Below are positions 1 to 7,015 of a stretch of DNA of 56,349 bases, piece after piece. The stretch's first letter is position 1; the number at the start of each line of letters is the position of its first letter. Both the position numbers and the translations under genes were made by a program. Location: NCBI GenBank assembly GCA_020854035.1, contig JADZGE010000091.1, positions 1 through 56,349 on the forward strand, in the 5' to 3' direction. This stretch comes from Burkholderiales bacterium. Lineage in GTDB: Bacteria; Pseudomonadota; Gammaproteobacteria; Burkholderiales; SG8-41. Below the pieces are notes generated by a model, which made no database searches, had not been told where the DNA came from, and worked only from the letters and a program-made list of their open reading frames with translations.

Positions 1-110
1 TCGCACAACCCGTTTCCCGCTGACGGCCCACAGGGGGCCCGGAATGTAGTGGTAAAGAACCCCGCACGCTCCGCAACTACCTGAATTCGTAACTTTTTAA
101 AAACCGGCGT

Positions 111-128
111 GTCAAACTTGAGTTTGAC
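111..128. promoter_or_regulatory. 18-bp palindrome, probable toxin-antitoxin operator
   Basis: GTCAAACT and AGTTTGAC form 8-bp arms around a 2-base centre. The palindrome lies 32 bases upstream of the likely antitoxin start at 160. Phd/YefM antitoxins usually repress their own operon through such sites. The operator role is inferred from position and symmetry. It also argues against the GTG at 109 as the start, because the site would then lie inside the gene. Confidence 0.5.
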
Positions 129-159
129 CACGTTTTCTGACCATGTTAGCCTGCCTGGC

Positions 160-402
160 ATGGAAACGATGCCGGTGTCGAAGTTCAAGGCGACGTGCCT
201 CGCGGTTCTCCAGCGGGTGAAGCGCACGGGACGCCCTGTCCTGGTGACGCGGTTCGGCCAGCCGGTGGCCGAGGTGATCCGCCCTCAGCGGCGGGCCCCC
301 GGCACGGATTGGCTCGGCGCCATGTCGGGTCGCGCCGCCGTCTCCGGCGACATCATCGGACCGGCGGTTGACGCGCGGTCCTGGTCGGCCCTGCGCCGTT
401 GA
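160..402 (+). CDS. Phd/YefM-type antitoxin of a type II toxin-antitoxin pair
   Basis: This is a small protein of about 80 residues. Its N-terminal part (METMPVSKFKATCLAVLQRV, then VLVTRFGQPVAEVIRP) has the Phd/YefM pattern: a short beta strand, a helix, and a strand with the TRxGxPVAxV consensus that dimerises and binds DNA. The C-terminal tail would wrap around the toxin. The start is ATG 160 (ATG 169 is also possible). A GTG at 109 is open in frame but would bury the palindrome at 111-128. Its stop overlaps the start of the downstream PIN gene by four bases, so the two are probably translationally coupled. The antitoxin role is family knowledge plus context. Confidence 0.8.
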   Translation: METMPVSKFKATCLAVLQRVKRTGRPVLVTRFGQPVAEVIRPQRRAPGTDWLGAMSGRAAVSGDIIGPAVDARSWSALRR

Positions 403-794
403 AGCTGCTGCTCGACACGCACATCTGGCTCTGGAGCCTCGCCGAGCCCGCCCGCCTCGGCAGGCGGGTGAAGTCGGCTCTTACCAGGGCCGGGAACGAA
501 CTCTGGCTCTCCCCGATCAGCGCCTGGGAGCTGTTGGTGCTGGCCGAGCGCGGTCGCGTCAGGCTGGACGTCGAGCCGCGTCGATGGATCGCCGAAGCAC
601 TGGAACGCACGCCCGCCCAGGAAGCGGTCCTCACCTTCGAAGTTGCCGTCCGCAGCCGGGAGATCACGCTCGCTCACCCCGATCCGGCCGACCGGTTTCT
701 CGTGGCGACGGCATCGGTTTACGGCCTGACGCTCGTCACGGCAGACGAGACACTCATCGGTGCGAAGGCCTGTCCGATCCTCGCCAATGGCTAG
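399..794 (+). CDS. PIN-domain toxin, VapC family
   Basis: This 131-residue PIN-domain protein is complete. The acidic residues expected of the metal-dependent ribonuclease site are visible: D6 in LLLDTH, E44 in SAWEL, D95/D98 in HPDPADRF, and D116 in the TADE segment near the C-terminus. The start is TTG 399, overlapping the antitoxin stop (TTGA), which is typical of coupled toxin-antitoxin genes. VapC toxins cleave tRNA or rRNA when freed from their antitoxin; the target here cannot be read from sequence. Nothing suggests decay, unlike the second PIN gene at 1351. It was assigned from motifs and from the partner gene. Confidence 0.85.
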   Translation: MKLLLDTHIWLWSLAEPARLGRRVKSALTRAGNELWLSPISAWELLVLAERGRVRLDVEPRRWIAEALERTPAQEAVLTFEVAVRSREITLAHPDPADRFLVATASVYGLTLVTADETLIGAKACPILANG

Positions 795-927
795 CGAAAA
801 CGGGCGGTCAGAGTAACCGTTGCGTCATCCGGAACCCGCCTCCGGCGCCGCCCGCCGCGCAGCCTCGAAATCGTTCCTGAAGCGCTCGTTCCCCAGCGGC
901 CGATCGTGCCGAATCGTGCCGTGGTGC

Positions 928-1045
928 TGGGGTCACGATGGGGGCAGGCTTGCACAATTGCACGATGCTGCCGTCTAAGTGGCCGCTAATCGATGCTCGA
1001 TTTGCAATCGTGCAAGCCTGACTCCTTGCTGTTTTCCTGACCCCA
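928..1045. repeat. MITE/REP-like palindromic element, left copy (core 946-1019)
   Basis: The 74-bp core begins AGGCTTGCACAATTGCA and ends TGCAATCGTGCAAGCCT, so it has near-perfect terminal inverted repeats and can fold as a long hairpin. It is bounded by TGGGGTCA (928-935) and TGACCCCA (1038-1045), a second inverted pair. A second copy lies at 1601-1673 in the opposite orientation, matching over most of its length, including an identical stretch from AAGTGGCCGC to the end. The rest of the gene-free stretch 795-1099 shows only two direct copies of TGCTGTTTTCC near 1027-1057 and the palindrome listed next. Confidence 0.7.
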
Positions 1046-1066
1046 TGCTGTTTTCCAGGTACTAGA

Positions 1067-1094
1067 ATTCCAACATGGTTAACCAGGTGGGATT
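1067..1094. promoter_or_regulatory. Imperfect palindrome, probable operator of the second toxin-antitoxin locus
   Basis: The site is centred on TGGTTAACCA, with symmetry extending to 14 base pairs per arm and three mismatches. It ends six bases before the ATG of the antitoxin at 1100. Position and symmetry fit autorepression by a Phd/YefM antitoxin. It does not resemble the palindrome at 111-128, so the two loci probably have different specificities. The regulatory role is inferred. Confidence 0.45.
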
Positions 1095-1099
1095 CTGGC

Positions 1100-1351
1100 A
1101 TGGAAAGGGTCCAGTTGTTCGAGGCGAAGGCGCGCCTTTCCGAGTTGATCGACCGCGCGGAAGCAGGGCGGGAAATTGTCATCACCCGGCGTGGGCGGGC
1201 TGTTGCGCGCATCGTCCCGGCGCGGCAGGGCGGGCGCCGGCGCGAGGTGGACCGGGATGCGATTGTCGATGAAACCGAGGCATTCGCGAGGACCATCAAG
1301 ATCAAGGGGCGCTTCAAGCTGAGGAAGCTCATCGAGGAGGGCAGAAAGTAA
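1100..1351 (+). CDS. Phd/YefM-type antitoxin, apparently intact
   Basis: This is an 83-residue protein. Its N-terminus (ERVQLFEAKARLSELIDRAEAGREIVITRRGRAVARIVP) matches the Phd/YefM antitoxin consensus closely, including the ITRRGRxVARIVP strand. The tail is basic and helical. The start is ATG 1100, with its last base shared with the ATG of the downstream gene (TAATG). The partner toxin at 1351 is internally deleted, so this may be an orphan antitoxin that now only represses its own promoter or counters a related toxin elsewhere. That last point is inference. Confidence 0.85.
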   Translation: MERVQLFEAKARLSELIDRAEAGREIVITRRGRAVARIVPARQGGRRREVDRDAIVDETEAFARTIKIKGRFKLRKLIEEGRK

Positions 1352-1584
1352 TGGCCTTCGTCGCCGACAATTCCGTCATCGTGGCGAAGGCAGAACGATT
1401 CGGACTGGAGATCCATGACGCCTTCGATTCCGTTTCCCCGCTCGTCAGCCTGATGCGCGCTCGTGGCATGACGGCTTATGACGCAAGCTATCTCCATCTT
1501 GCCGCCTTCCTGGGGACGCCGCTTTTTACGCGGGATTTGTCCTTGCGCGCGGCGGCCCGGGCCGCCGGACTGATGGCGCCCTGA
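1351..1584 (+). pseudogene. Internally deleted VapC-type PIN toxin
   Basis: This 77-residue frame keeps both ends of a PIN domain. The N-terminus MAFVADNSVIVA carries the first catalytic Asp (D6). The C-terminal half has RARGMTAYDASYLHLA with D44 and LFTRDLSLRAAARAAG with D62. PIN toxins of this type usually have about 130 residues. The part between the first strand and residue ~13, which normally holds the second acidic residue in a conserved Glu, is missing without a frame change. The protein is therefore probably inactive as a nuclease. It is coupled to the intact antitoxin upstream and closely followed by an inverted repeat element. Confidence 0.7.
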
Positions 1585-1600
1585 GTCGAGTGATGGGGTG

Positions 1601-1673
1601 AGGCTTGCACGATTGCAAATCGAGCATCGATTAGCGGCCACTTGACCGGGGCATGATGCAATTCTGCAAGCCT
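1601..1673. repeat. MITE/REP-like palindromic element, right copy (inverted relative to 946-1019)
   Basis: It begins AGGCTTGCACGATTGCAAA and ends AATTCTGCAAGCCT. Its reverse complement matches the element at 946-1019 almost base for base apart from a diverged segment in the first third. Outer flanks TGGGG and CCCCA extend the symmetry. It starts 16 bases after the truncated toxin gene. The two copies therefore bracket the 1100-1584 toxin-antitoxin pair in inverted orientation. Confidence 0.7.
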
Positions 1674-1701
1674 GGCCCCACGCTTACCCAATACCTGACG
1701 T

Positions 1702-2691
1702 TCAGAGTCCGGAGCCCCAGCGGTACTGCCAGGCGACGCCCAGTATGTCGAAATCGGTCCCGGCGCGAACCGAGTAACCGCTGCTGGCGTAGACCTTGAT
1801 CGAATTGTGGCGGTCCAGCGGAAAAGCGAGCGTGCCGCCGAAGCGCGAGGCCTTTTGCCGGTCGTCCCCGCGCACGCCGTTCACCGTCGTGCGCCCGCCG
1901 GTGTAGTACGTGCCGTTCACCGCGGCCCAGGTGCCGCCGGGGAACTGGTAGATCACGTGCCCCTGGAAGTTGTACATCGGGTCCTGCTCGCGTACCCTGC
2001 CGCCGAAAAAGTCATGATTGGTCGTGAAAATGCTGGCGCCCGCCGAAAGCTCGACCGAGAACGCACCCATGGCCTTCGAGATGCCCGCTTCCGGCCGGAA
2101 TATCCAGGTGTTGGTGCCGAGGTTCACCAGGCGGCTCGGATCGTACTGCCCCCACGGCGCGGACACCTGCAGGCTGGCGCCGATGATGAGGTCCTGCCGG
2201 TAGCGAGCGAACTCCTTGAGCAAGAGCGCGGGTGCGCCGTGGAAATTCACCGCCAGCCGGAATGCCGGATCGAGGAGGCCACACACGTCGCGCGACGCCG
2301 GGGCGCCGTCGACGTCCGCCGTTCCGGAGACGCAGCCCCCGGGCACGACGACGTCCACCTTGGCGGACTTGCCCCAGAGGTCGATGGCGCGCGCGTAGGC
2401 AACGACCGGGGTCTTCACCGTCATCTCCGCGTTGTTCAGGCGCAGCGCGGGATTGGTCGAGAGCCCGCCCGTGGAGTGGACGTAGCCCGCGATCAGGAAA
2501 TTCATCCCCACCGGAAGGTTGATGTAGGTACGCGGCTCCAGTTGCTGCGCGCGGGCCGAGCCGACGCAGGCAAATAGCGCGAGCGCGAGAAAGCCTCCAC
2601 CTTGCCGCGGGATGCGCGGCGAAACGGCGAATACGATCCCGGTCGCACGGCGAGTGCCGCGACCCGGAGCCTCCGCGCTCAGGCGTGACAT
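1702..2691 (-). CDS. Outer-membrane beta-barrel protein, MetA-type phenol-degradation transporter family
   Basis: This protein of up to 329 residues has a hydrophobic export signal (FLALALFACVGSARA, cleavage near residue 48). A stretch rich in alternating beta strands follows and ends in the aromatic residues YRWGSGL. The pattern resembles the phenol-degradation 'MetA' transporter family (SphA/TodX-like barrels), with conserved pieces such as TYINLPVGMNFLIAGY near the mature N-terminus and APWGQYDPSRLVNLGTNTW in the middle. The signal peptide sits unusually far in, so the true start may be an internal GTG rather than the ATG at 2691. It stands alone between a repeat element and an MscS gene. 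The substrate is unknown. Confidence 0.7.
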   Translation of the reverse strand: MSRLSAEAPGRGTRRATGIVFAVSPRIPRQGGGFLALALFACVGSARAQQLEPRTYINLPVGMNFLIAGYVHSTGGLSTNPALRLNNAEMTVKTPVVAYARAIDLWGKSAKVDVVVPGGCVSGTADVDGAPASRDVCGLLDPAFRLAVNFHGAPALLLKEFARYRQDLIIGASLQVSAPWGQYDPSRLVNLGTNTWIFRPEAGISKAMGAFSVELSAGASIFTTNHDFFGGRVREQDPMYNFQGHVIYQFPGGTWAAVNGTYYTGGRTTVNGVRGDDRQKASRFGGTLAFPLDRHNSIKVYASSGYSVRAGTDFDILGVAWQYRWGSGL

Positions 2692-2839
2692 GGCAGCACC
2701 CGAAAGCCCATCGGCGCGAAACGGTGGCCGGTGGCCGGCACCCGCCGGAGCTTCAATTTCCCCATGACGACGAGACCGTTATAGTCGGTGAACGAACCAT
2801 CCCTGTCACGCAACCGGAACAACGCCCGCCGCGCCTTTC

Positions 2840-4498
2840 TCAGCCCGTGTCCCGCGGCCCGCGCGCGGGCGCGGCATACCACTCTTCCTTCGGGACGATC
2901 TTGGGCTGCGCCGGGTCGCCCTCGTAGGCCGGAGTCATGATCTGCACGCCGTACTCGTTGAACACGTCGAGGATGTTGCGGTGCAGTTCCGTGTAGAGGG
3001 CGCCCATCGCCTGGGCGTTGTCGCAGTAGACGTTCACCTCGTAATTGACGGCGAAATCCCCGAGCTTCTCGTAGCGCACGAACGGCGCCGGCTCGCGCTT
3101 CAACCCCGCGGTGCGTTCCGCCGCCATCAGCAGCATCGCCTCGACCTGGCGGCACGGCGTCTCGTAGCCGATTCCGACCGTCGTGTGCAGGATGAGGCCC
3201 TCCTTGCGGGCATACTCGCTGTAGTTTACGACCTCGTTGTTGAGGATCGTGGAGTTGGGAATGACGACCTCCTCGTTCTTCACCGTCTTCAAGTGCGTGA
3301 CCTGCAGGCGCATTTCCGACACGTCGCCGACGATGCCCTGTATCTTCACGCGGTCGCCGAGCCGGAACGCGCGCCGATACGTCATCAGGTAGCCGGCGAT
3401 CATGTTGGCGATCGCCGACGAGGAGCCGAGCGAGAACACCACGCCGATGAAGATCGAGAGCCCCTTGAATGCCTCCGACCCGGAGCCCGGGATGTAGGGA
3501 TACGCCACCACCAGCGCCAGGATGACCACCAGCAGGCGCAGCAGCTTGTAGGTCGGCTCCGCCCACTCGGCCTCGAAGCCGGAGAGCTTCACCTCGCCGC
3601 GCCCCACCGCGGCGAAAAAGAGATGGATCAGCCTGAGGGCGTAGCGCGCGACGAACCAGAGAATCGCGAGGAACACGAGGTTCGGCAGGATGCCGAGGAC
3701 GCCCCGCCCGAGGATGCCGAGGGGCCCCAGTACGTAGTCGAGGAGCTGCCCCGCCACGACCCGCGTCGTGGGGAACTGTGCGAGCGCGTACTGCAGGTAC
3801 GCGAACGCGGCCACCAGCAGCACCACCGCCCGCGCCCCGCGCAACGCGCTCTGCAAGGTTCCCCAGATGCGCTCCGCGCGCACGATCTGGAAGGACTGGA
3901 TGCCGACCGAGTGGATGCGCCGCCGGAAGCGCGCCTCGAGCGTCGCGTTCAGTCGCCGCCAGATCCAGAATATGAGCGCCACGGCCAGCGCGAAGACGAG
4001 CGTCGCCGCGCCCGCGCGCGTCGCGCCTGCCGCGAGCGCCTCCGGCGTGCGCGCCGCGCGGTACTCCTCTATCGCCTTCACGATACGGCCCCGGAACGCG
4101 GTCGCGATTTCCTTGCGGGAAAGCCCCTCCAGGCGAGCGTCGGCATCGATCACCAGCAATACGCGCAACCTGTCGGTCCGGATCTCGGTACCGATCTCCA
4201 CGTCGGCAAGCCGCAACTCCTCGGCCCGGAAACCGCGGTCGGCCGCCAGTGCCTCGATGCGGCCGGCGATGCCCGCGGCACGCTCCGCCGCCGGAAACGA
4301 GGTGATGCCTCGCACGCGGAAGAGCACGTTGCCGTCGATCACGACGGGGGCGGTCGGGACATCGAGGTCCAGGCTGTCGGCTCCCGGCGCCGCCGGCCTG
4401 GCCGTCTCGCGCTCGGCCGCGAGCGCCGGGAACCCGCCGCCCGCGAGGACAAGCAGCAACGCGGCGGCGGCGGTTGCGCAGGCGAATCGAATCTTCAT
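2840..4498 (-). CDS. MscS-family mechanosensitive ion channel
   Basis: The protein has 552 residues. A signal peptide (1-28) is followed by a periplasmic domain to about residue 160, then membrane segments near 163-181, 222-244, 264-286 and 317-333. The pore helix lies near 347-372 with its small-residue pattern GVVFSLGSSSAIANMIAGYLMTY. The cytoplasmic MscS beta domain follows (DRVKIQGIVGDVSEMRLQVTHLKT, then EEVVIPNSTILN around 380-420). MscS channels open on membrane tension and release solutes during osmotic downshock. The large periplasmic N-terminus puts it among the longer members. The product is clear; the role of the extra domain is not. No operon partner is evident. Confidence 0.92.
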   Translation of the reverse strand: MKIRFACATAAAALLLVLAGGGFPALAAERETARPAAPGADSLDLDVPTAPVVIDGNVLFRVRGITSFPAAERAAGIAGRIEALAADRGFRAEELRLADVEIGTEIRTDRLRVLLVIDADARLEGLSRKEIATAFRGRIVKAIEEYRAARTPEALAAGATRAGAATLVFALAVALIFWIWRRLNATLEARFRRRIHSVGIQSFQIVRAERIWGTLQSALRGARAVVLLVAAFAYLQYALAQFPTTRVVAGQLLDYVLGPLGILGRGVLGILPNLVFLAILWFVARYALRLIHLFFAAVGRGEVKLSGFEAEWAEPTYKLLRLLVVILALVVAYPYIPGSGSEAFKGLSIFIGVVFSLGSSSAIANMIAGYLMTYRRAFRLGDRVKIQGIVGDVSEMRLQVTHLKTVKNEEVVIPNSTILNNEVVNYSEYARKEGLILHTTVGIGYETPCRQVEAMLLMAAERTAGLKREPAPFVRYEKLGDFAVNYEVNVYCDNAQAMGALYTELHRNILDVFNEYGVQIMTPAYEGDPAQPKIVPKEEWYAAPARGPRDTG

Positions 4499-4610
4499 TT
4501 CGGCGGTCCCCTTCGTTCAGCGGTCGGAATCATGGTAACAAGGTGCAACCGGGCCGGCACGCATGCGTCTCCGGTGCTCGCGGATCGGCCACCCCGAAGC
4601 CGAAGACCCG

Positions 4611-5975
4611 TCAGTTCACGAGTATGTCGAGCGGCTCGGCGAGCGTCTCGAAAGCCCACACCCGCTCGATCAACCTCGCGCAGCGTTCCCCGCCGATGAC
4701 CGGCTCGCAGTTCGACACGAGCTTTCGCTCGAGATCCTCGTTCGTCATCGGGTTGGCTGGCTCGCCCCTCGGGTCCTGAAGGCGGATCTCGCGCTCGCGC
4801 CCGTCATGCAGGACAACGCGCACCAGCGCGGAGCGTTTGTGCGGGTAGAGGCGGTCACATTCGCCGTCGATGTACGGATTCGTGCGCTCGAGCATCGCCC
4901 GCACGTCGGGCCGCCCGAGCACTTCCGGCCGGAACATCCCGACCGTCACGTCGCCGAACACGAGCGCGAGCGCGGCGGCGCACGGCAGGCTCATCTGCGC
5001 GTCGAGCAGGTTCTCGTGATGCCGGTGGTCGTGCCCGTGTATCGCGTGCGTGTACCCGCCGAGGTCGATGCGGGCGACCTCGTCCACCGCGTACTCCTTG
5101 CGCTCATGCAGCACCCGGATCGCGTCGATGAAGGTCTGGTTGCCCCGGCAGCAGGGATAAGGCTTGAAATAGACCGACTCGATCTCCCAGCGCTCGCCGA
5201 GGCGCTCGAGCATGCGCTCGCAGCGCGCGTCGTCGTCGACGTGACTGTGGAAGAGACCGTATCGCCCTTCGAGCACCCTGCCCGGCCCGGTGAGCCCGCG
5301 CCGCGCGAATTCGGCGCAAAGGAGACCGTCGCGCGCGGCCTTGCCGGGATGGATGCGTTTCGTGTCGGCGCCGTCGTCGAGGTAGCCGCGTATTCCGCCC
5401 GCGAAGCTGCCCGCGATACCGAGCGCGTGGAGCGCCTGCCGCTCGTCGAGCCCGATGAGGTTGGCGACTCCCGCCGCCGCCCCGAATACGCCGGCGACCG
5501 CCGTATTGTGAAATCCGCGATGGGCGATGGCGGGATGCAGCGCCGCCCCGATACGCAACATCACGTCGTAGCCCGCGACGACCGCCGCCACGATGTCCCG
5601 CGCGCCCGCGCGGCGCTCCTCCGCCGCGGCGAGGACGGCCGGGAATACCGCGCCCGCCGGATGCGCGGCGGCCTGCAGGTAGCCATCGTCGAAATCGAGA
5701 CCGTGGCAGCTCGCGCCGTTCACCATCGCCGCGTTCGACGGCGAAAGCCGCGACCGGCTCCCGATGACGCTCGCGGTCCGGCTCGCGTCGGTGTCCTCGA
5801 AAAAGGACAGCAGGGCGCGCGACACCGGCATCGCCGAGCCGGAAATCGCGCAGGCGAGGAAATCGAGCAGCGCGCGCCGGAACGCCGCCACGGTCGCGGG
5901 CGGCAGATCGCCGTAACGCGCGCTCGCCGCGTGCGCCGCGAGCCTGCGGCTGGCGCCGATGCGATCGGGGTCCAC
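4611..5975 (-). CDS. MmgE/PrpD family protein
   Basis: The protein has 454 residues with the MmgE/PrpD fold. An all-helical N-terminal domain carries ALLDFLACAISGSA and GASCHGLDFDDGY (the His-Asp-rich segment typical of the family), and an alpha/beta C-terminal domain follows. Known members include 2-methylcitrate dehydratase PrpD and cis-aconitate decarboxylase, so the substrate is likely a di- or tricarboxylic acid, but it cannot be assigned. It is the last gene of a tight operon with a Bug receptor (13-base gap) and a second PrpD-family gene, which suggests that import and conversion of an organic acid are linked. Confidence 0.88.
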   Translation of the reverse strand: MDPDRIGASRRLAAHAASARYGDLPPATVAAFRRALLDFLACAISGSAMPVSRALLSFFEDTDASRTASVIGSRSRLSPSNAAMVNGASCHGLDFDDGYLQAAAHPAGAVFPAVLAAAEERRAGARDIVAAVVAGYDVMLRIGAALHPAIAHRGFHNTAVAGVFGAAAGVANLIGLDERQALHALGIAGSFAGGIRGYLDDGADTKRIHPGKAARDGLLCAEFARRGLTGPGRVLEGRYGLFHSHVDDDARCERMLERLGERWEIESVYFKPYPCCRGNQTFIDAIRVLHERKEYAVDEVARIDLGGYTHAIHGHDHRHHENLLDAQMSLPCAAALALVFGDVTVGMFRPEVLGRPDVRAMLERTNPYIDGECDRLYPHKRSALVRVVLHDGREREIRLQDPRGEPANPMTNEDLERKLVSNCEPVIGGERCARLIERVWAFETLAEPLDILVN

Positions 5976-5988
5976 CGGGGGTGTCCGG

Positions 5989-6996
5989 TCAGGGCTGCTT
6001 GAGTATGCCGAATTCCGCGAAATGCGCGCGGAAGCGCTTTTCCTCGGCGGCGAGAAAAGCCGCGGTCTCGGCGCGCCCCATGAAGCGCGGCGTCAGGAAC
6101 TCCCGCTCGAGTTCCCTGCTCCACTCTTCGGTCGACGTCATCGCCTTGAGGGCGCCTTCCCAGTAGGCCGCCTGGTCCGCGGCCAGACCCGGCGGGCCGA
6201 GGACGGCGCGCCACAGCGCGAGCGAGGAATCCACTTTCAGTTCCTTCCAGGTCGGGACCTCGGCGTAGATCCCGCCCAGGCGCTCGTCGGCCGCGGTCGC
6301 GATGATCCGCAGCTTCTTCGCCTTCACGTGGGGCGCGAGCGCCGAGGGCGTCGTGATGACCACATCGACATGACCCCCGAGCGCGGCCGTGACGCCCTGC
6401 GCGGCGCCCGCGAAACTCACCACCTTCAGCTTCTTGTTGTCCGCGCCGGCGGCGTGCGCGACCTGCGTCGCGGTGAAGTAGTTGGCGGTTCCAAGCCCGC
6501 TCGATACGGAGAAGCTCACCGAAGTCACGTCCTTTTTCAGACGCTCGAACAGATCCCGCGCGTCGCGGATGCCGGAATCCTCCTTGACCCCGTAGACCAT
6601 CGTCTCCTGGAAGATGATCGCGAGCGGCGTGAGGTCGGTGTGCCGGATCGTGCTGCGTCCCAGCAGGTAGTTCGTGACGAGGGGCGAATTCCCGATCTGG
6701 ATCACGTGCGGCTTGCCGCGCTGGTTGATGGTGTATGCGTACGCGACCGCGTGACCGCCGCCGGGCTTGTTGCTGACGTAACTCGTGGCGGGAATCGCGC
6801 CGCTCGCCACGAGCGAGCGGTGCACCGTGCGCGCCGTGCGATCCATCGCCCCGCCGGGGCTCACGCCGACGACGACCTCGACCGGTTCGCCGGGCTTCCA
6901 GCTCGCGGCCGGCGCCGGGCAGGCGATCGCGGCGGTGAGCGCAACGCAGAGACGAGCGAGTGTTCGAGACGGCAGGGGCGCGTACATGAGGAGCAT
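5989..6996 (-). CDS. Bug-family tripartite tricarboxylate transporter substrate-binding protein
   Basis: The protein has 335 residues. It has an N-terminal signal peptide (to about residue 30, AAIACPAPAAS) and the Bug/TctC pattern: PVEVVVGVSPGGAMDRTART near the mature N-terminus, VSNKPGGGHAVAYAY, and the phosphate-like carboxylate loop regions later. Bug receptors are periplasmic binding proteins for carboxylates. No TctA/TctB membrane genes are in the window. It lies between two MmgE/PrpD genes with gaps of 13 and 19 bases, so the three genes are surely cotranscribed. The ligand is presumably the organic acid handled by the neighbours (inference). Confidence 0.88.
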   Translation of the reverse strand: MLLMYAPLPSRTLARLCVALTAAIACPAPAASWKPGEPVEVVVGVSPGGAMDRTARTVHRSLVASGAIPATSYVSNKPGGGHAVAYAYTINQRGKPHVIQIGNSPLVTNYLLGRSTIRHTDLTPLAIIFQETMVYGVKEDSGIRDARDLFERLKKDVTSVSFSVSSGLGTANYFTATQVAHAAGADNKKLKVVSFAGAAQGVTAALGGHVDVVITTPSALAPHVKAKKLRIIATAADERLGGIYAEVPTWKELKVDSSLALWRAVLGPPGLAADQAAYWEGALKAMTSTEEWSRELEREFLTPRFMGRAETAAFLAAEEKRFRAHFAEFGILKQP

Positions 6997-7015
6997 TCCT
7001 CCCGGTTATGGTCGA

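Noticed and set aside
109..159. GTG 109 as the start of the first antitoxin
   Set aside because: It would place the 18-bp palindrome inside the gene, and the added residues do not look like an antitoxin N-terminus.
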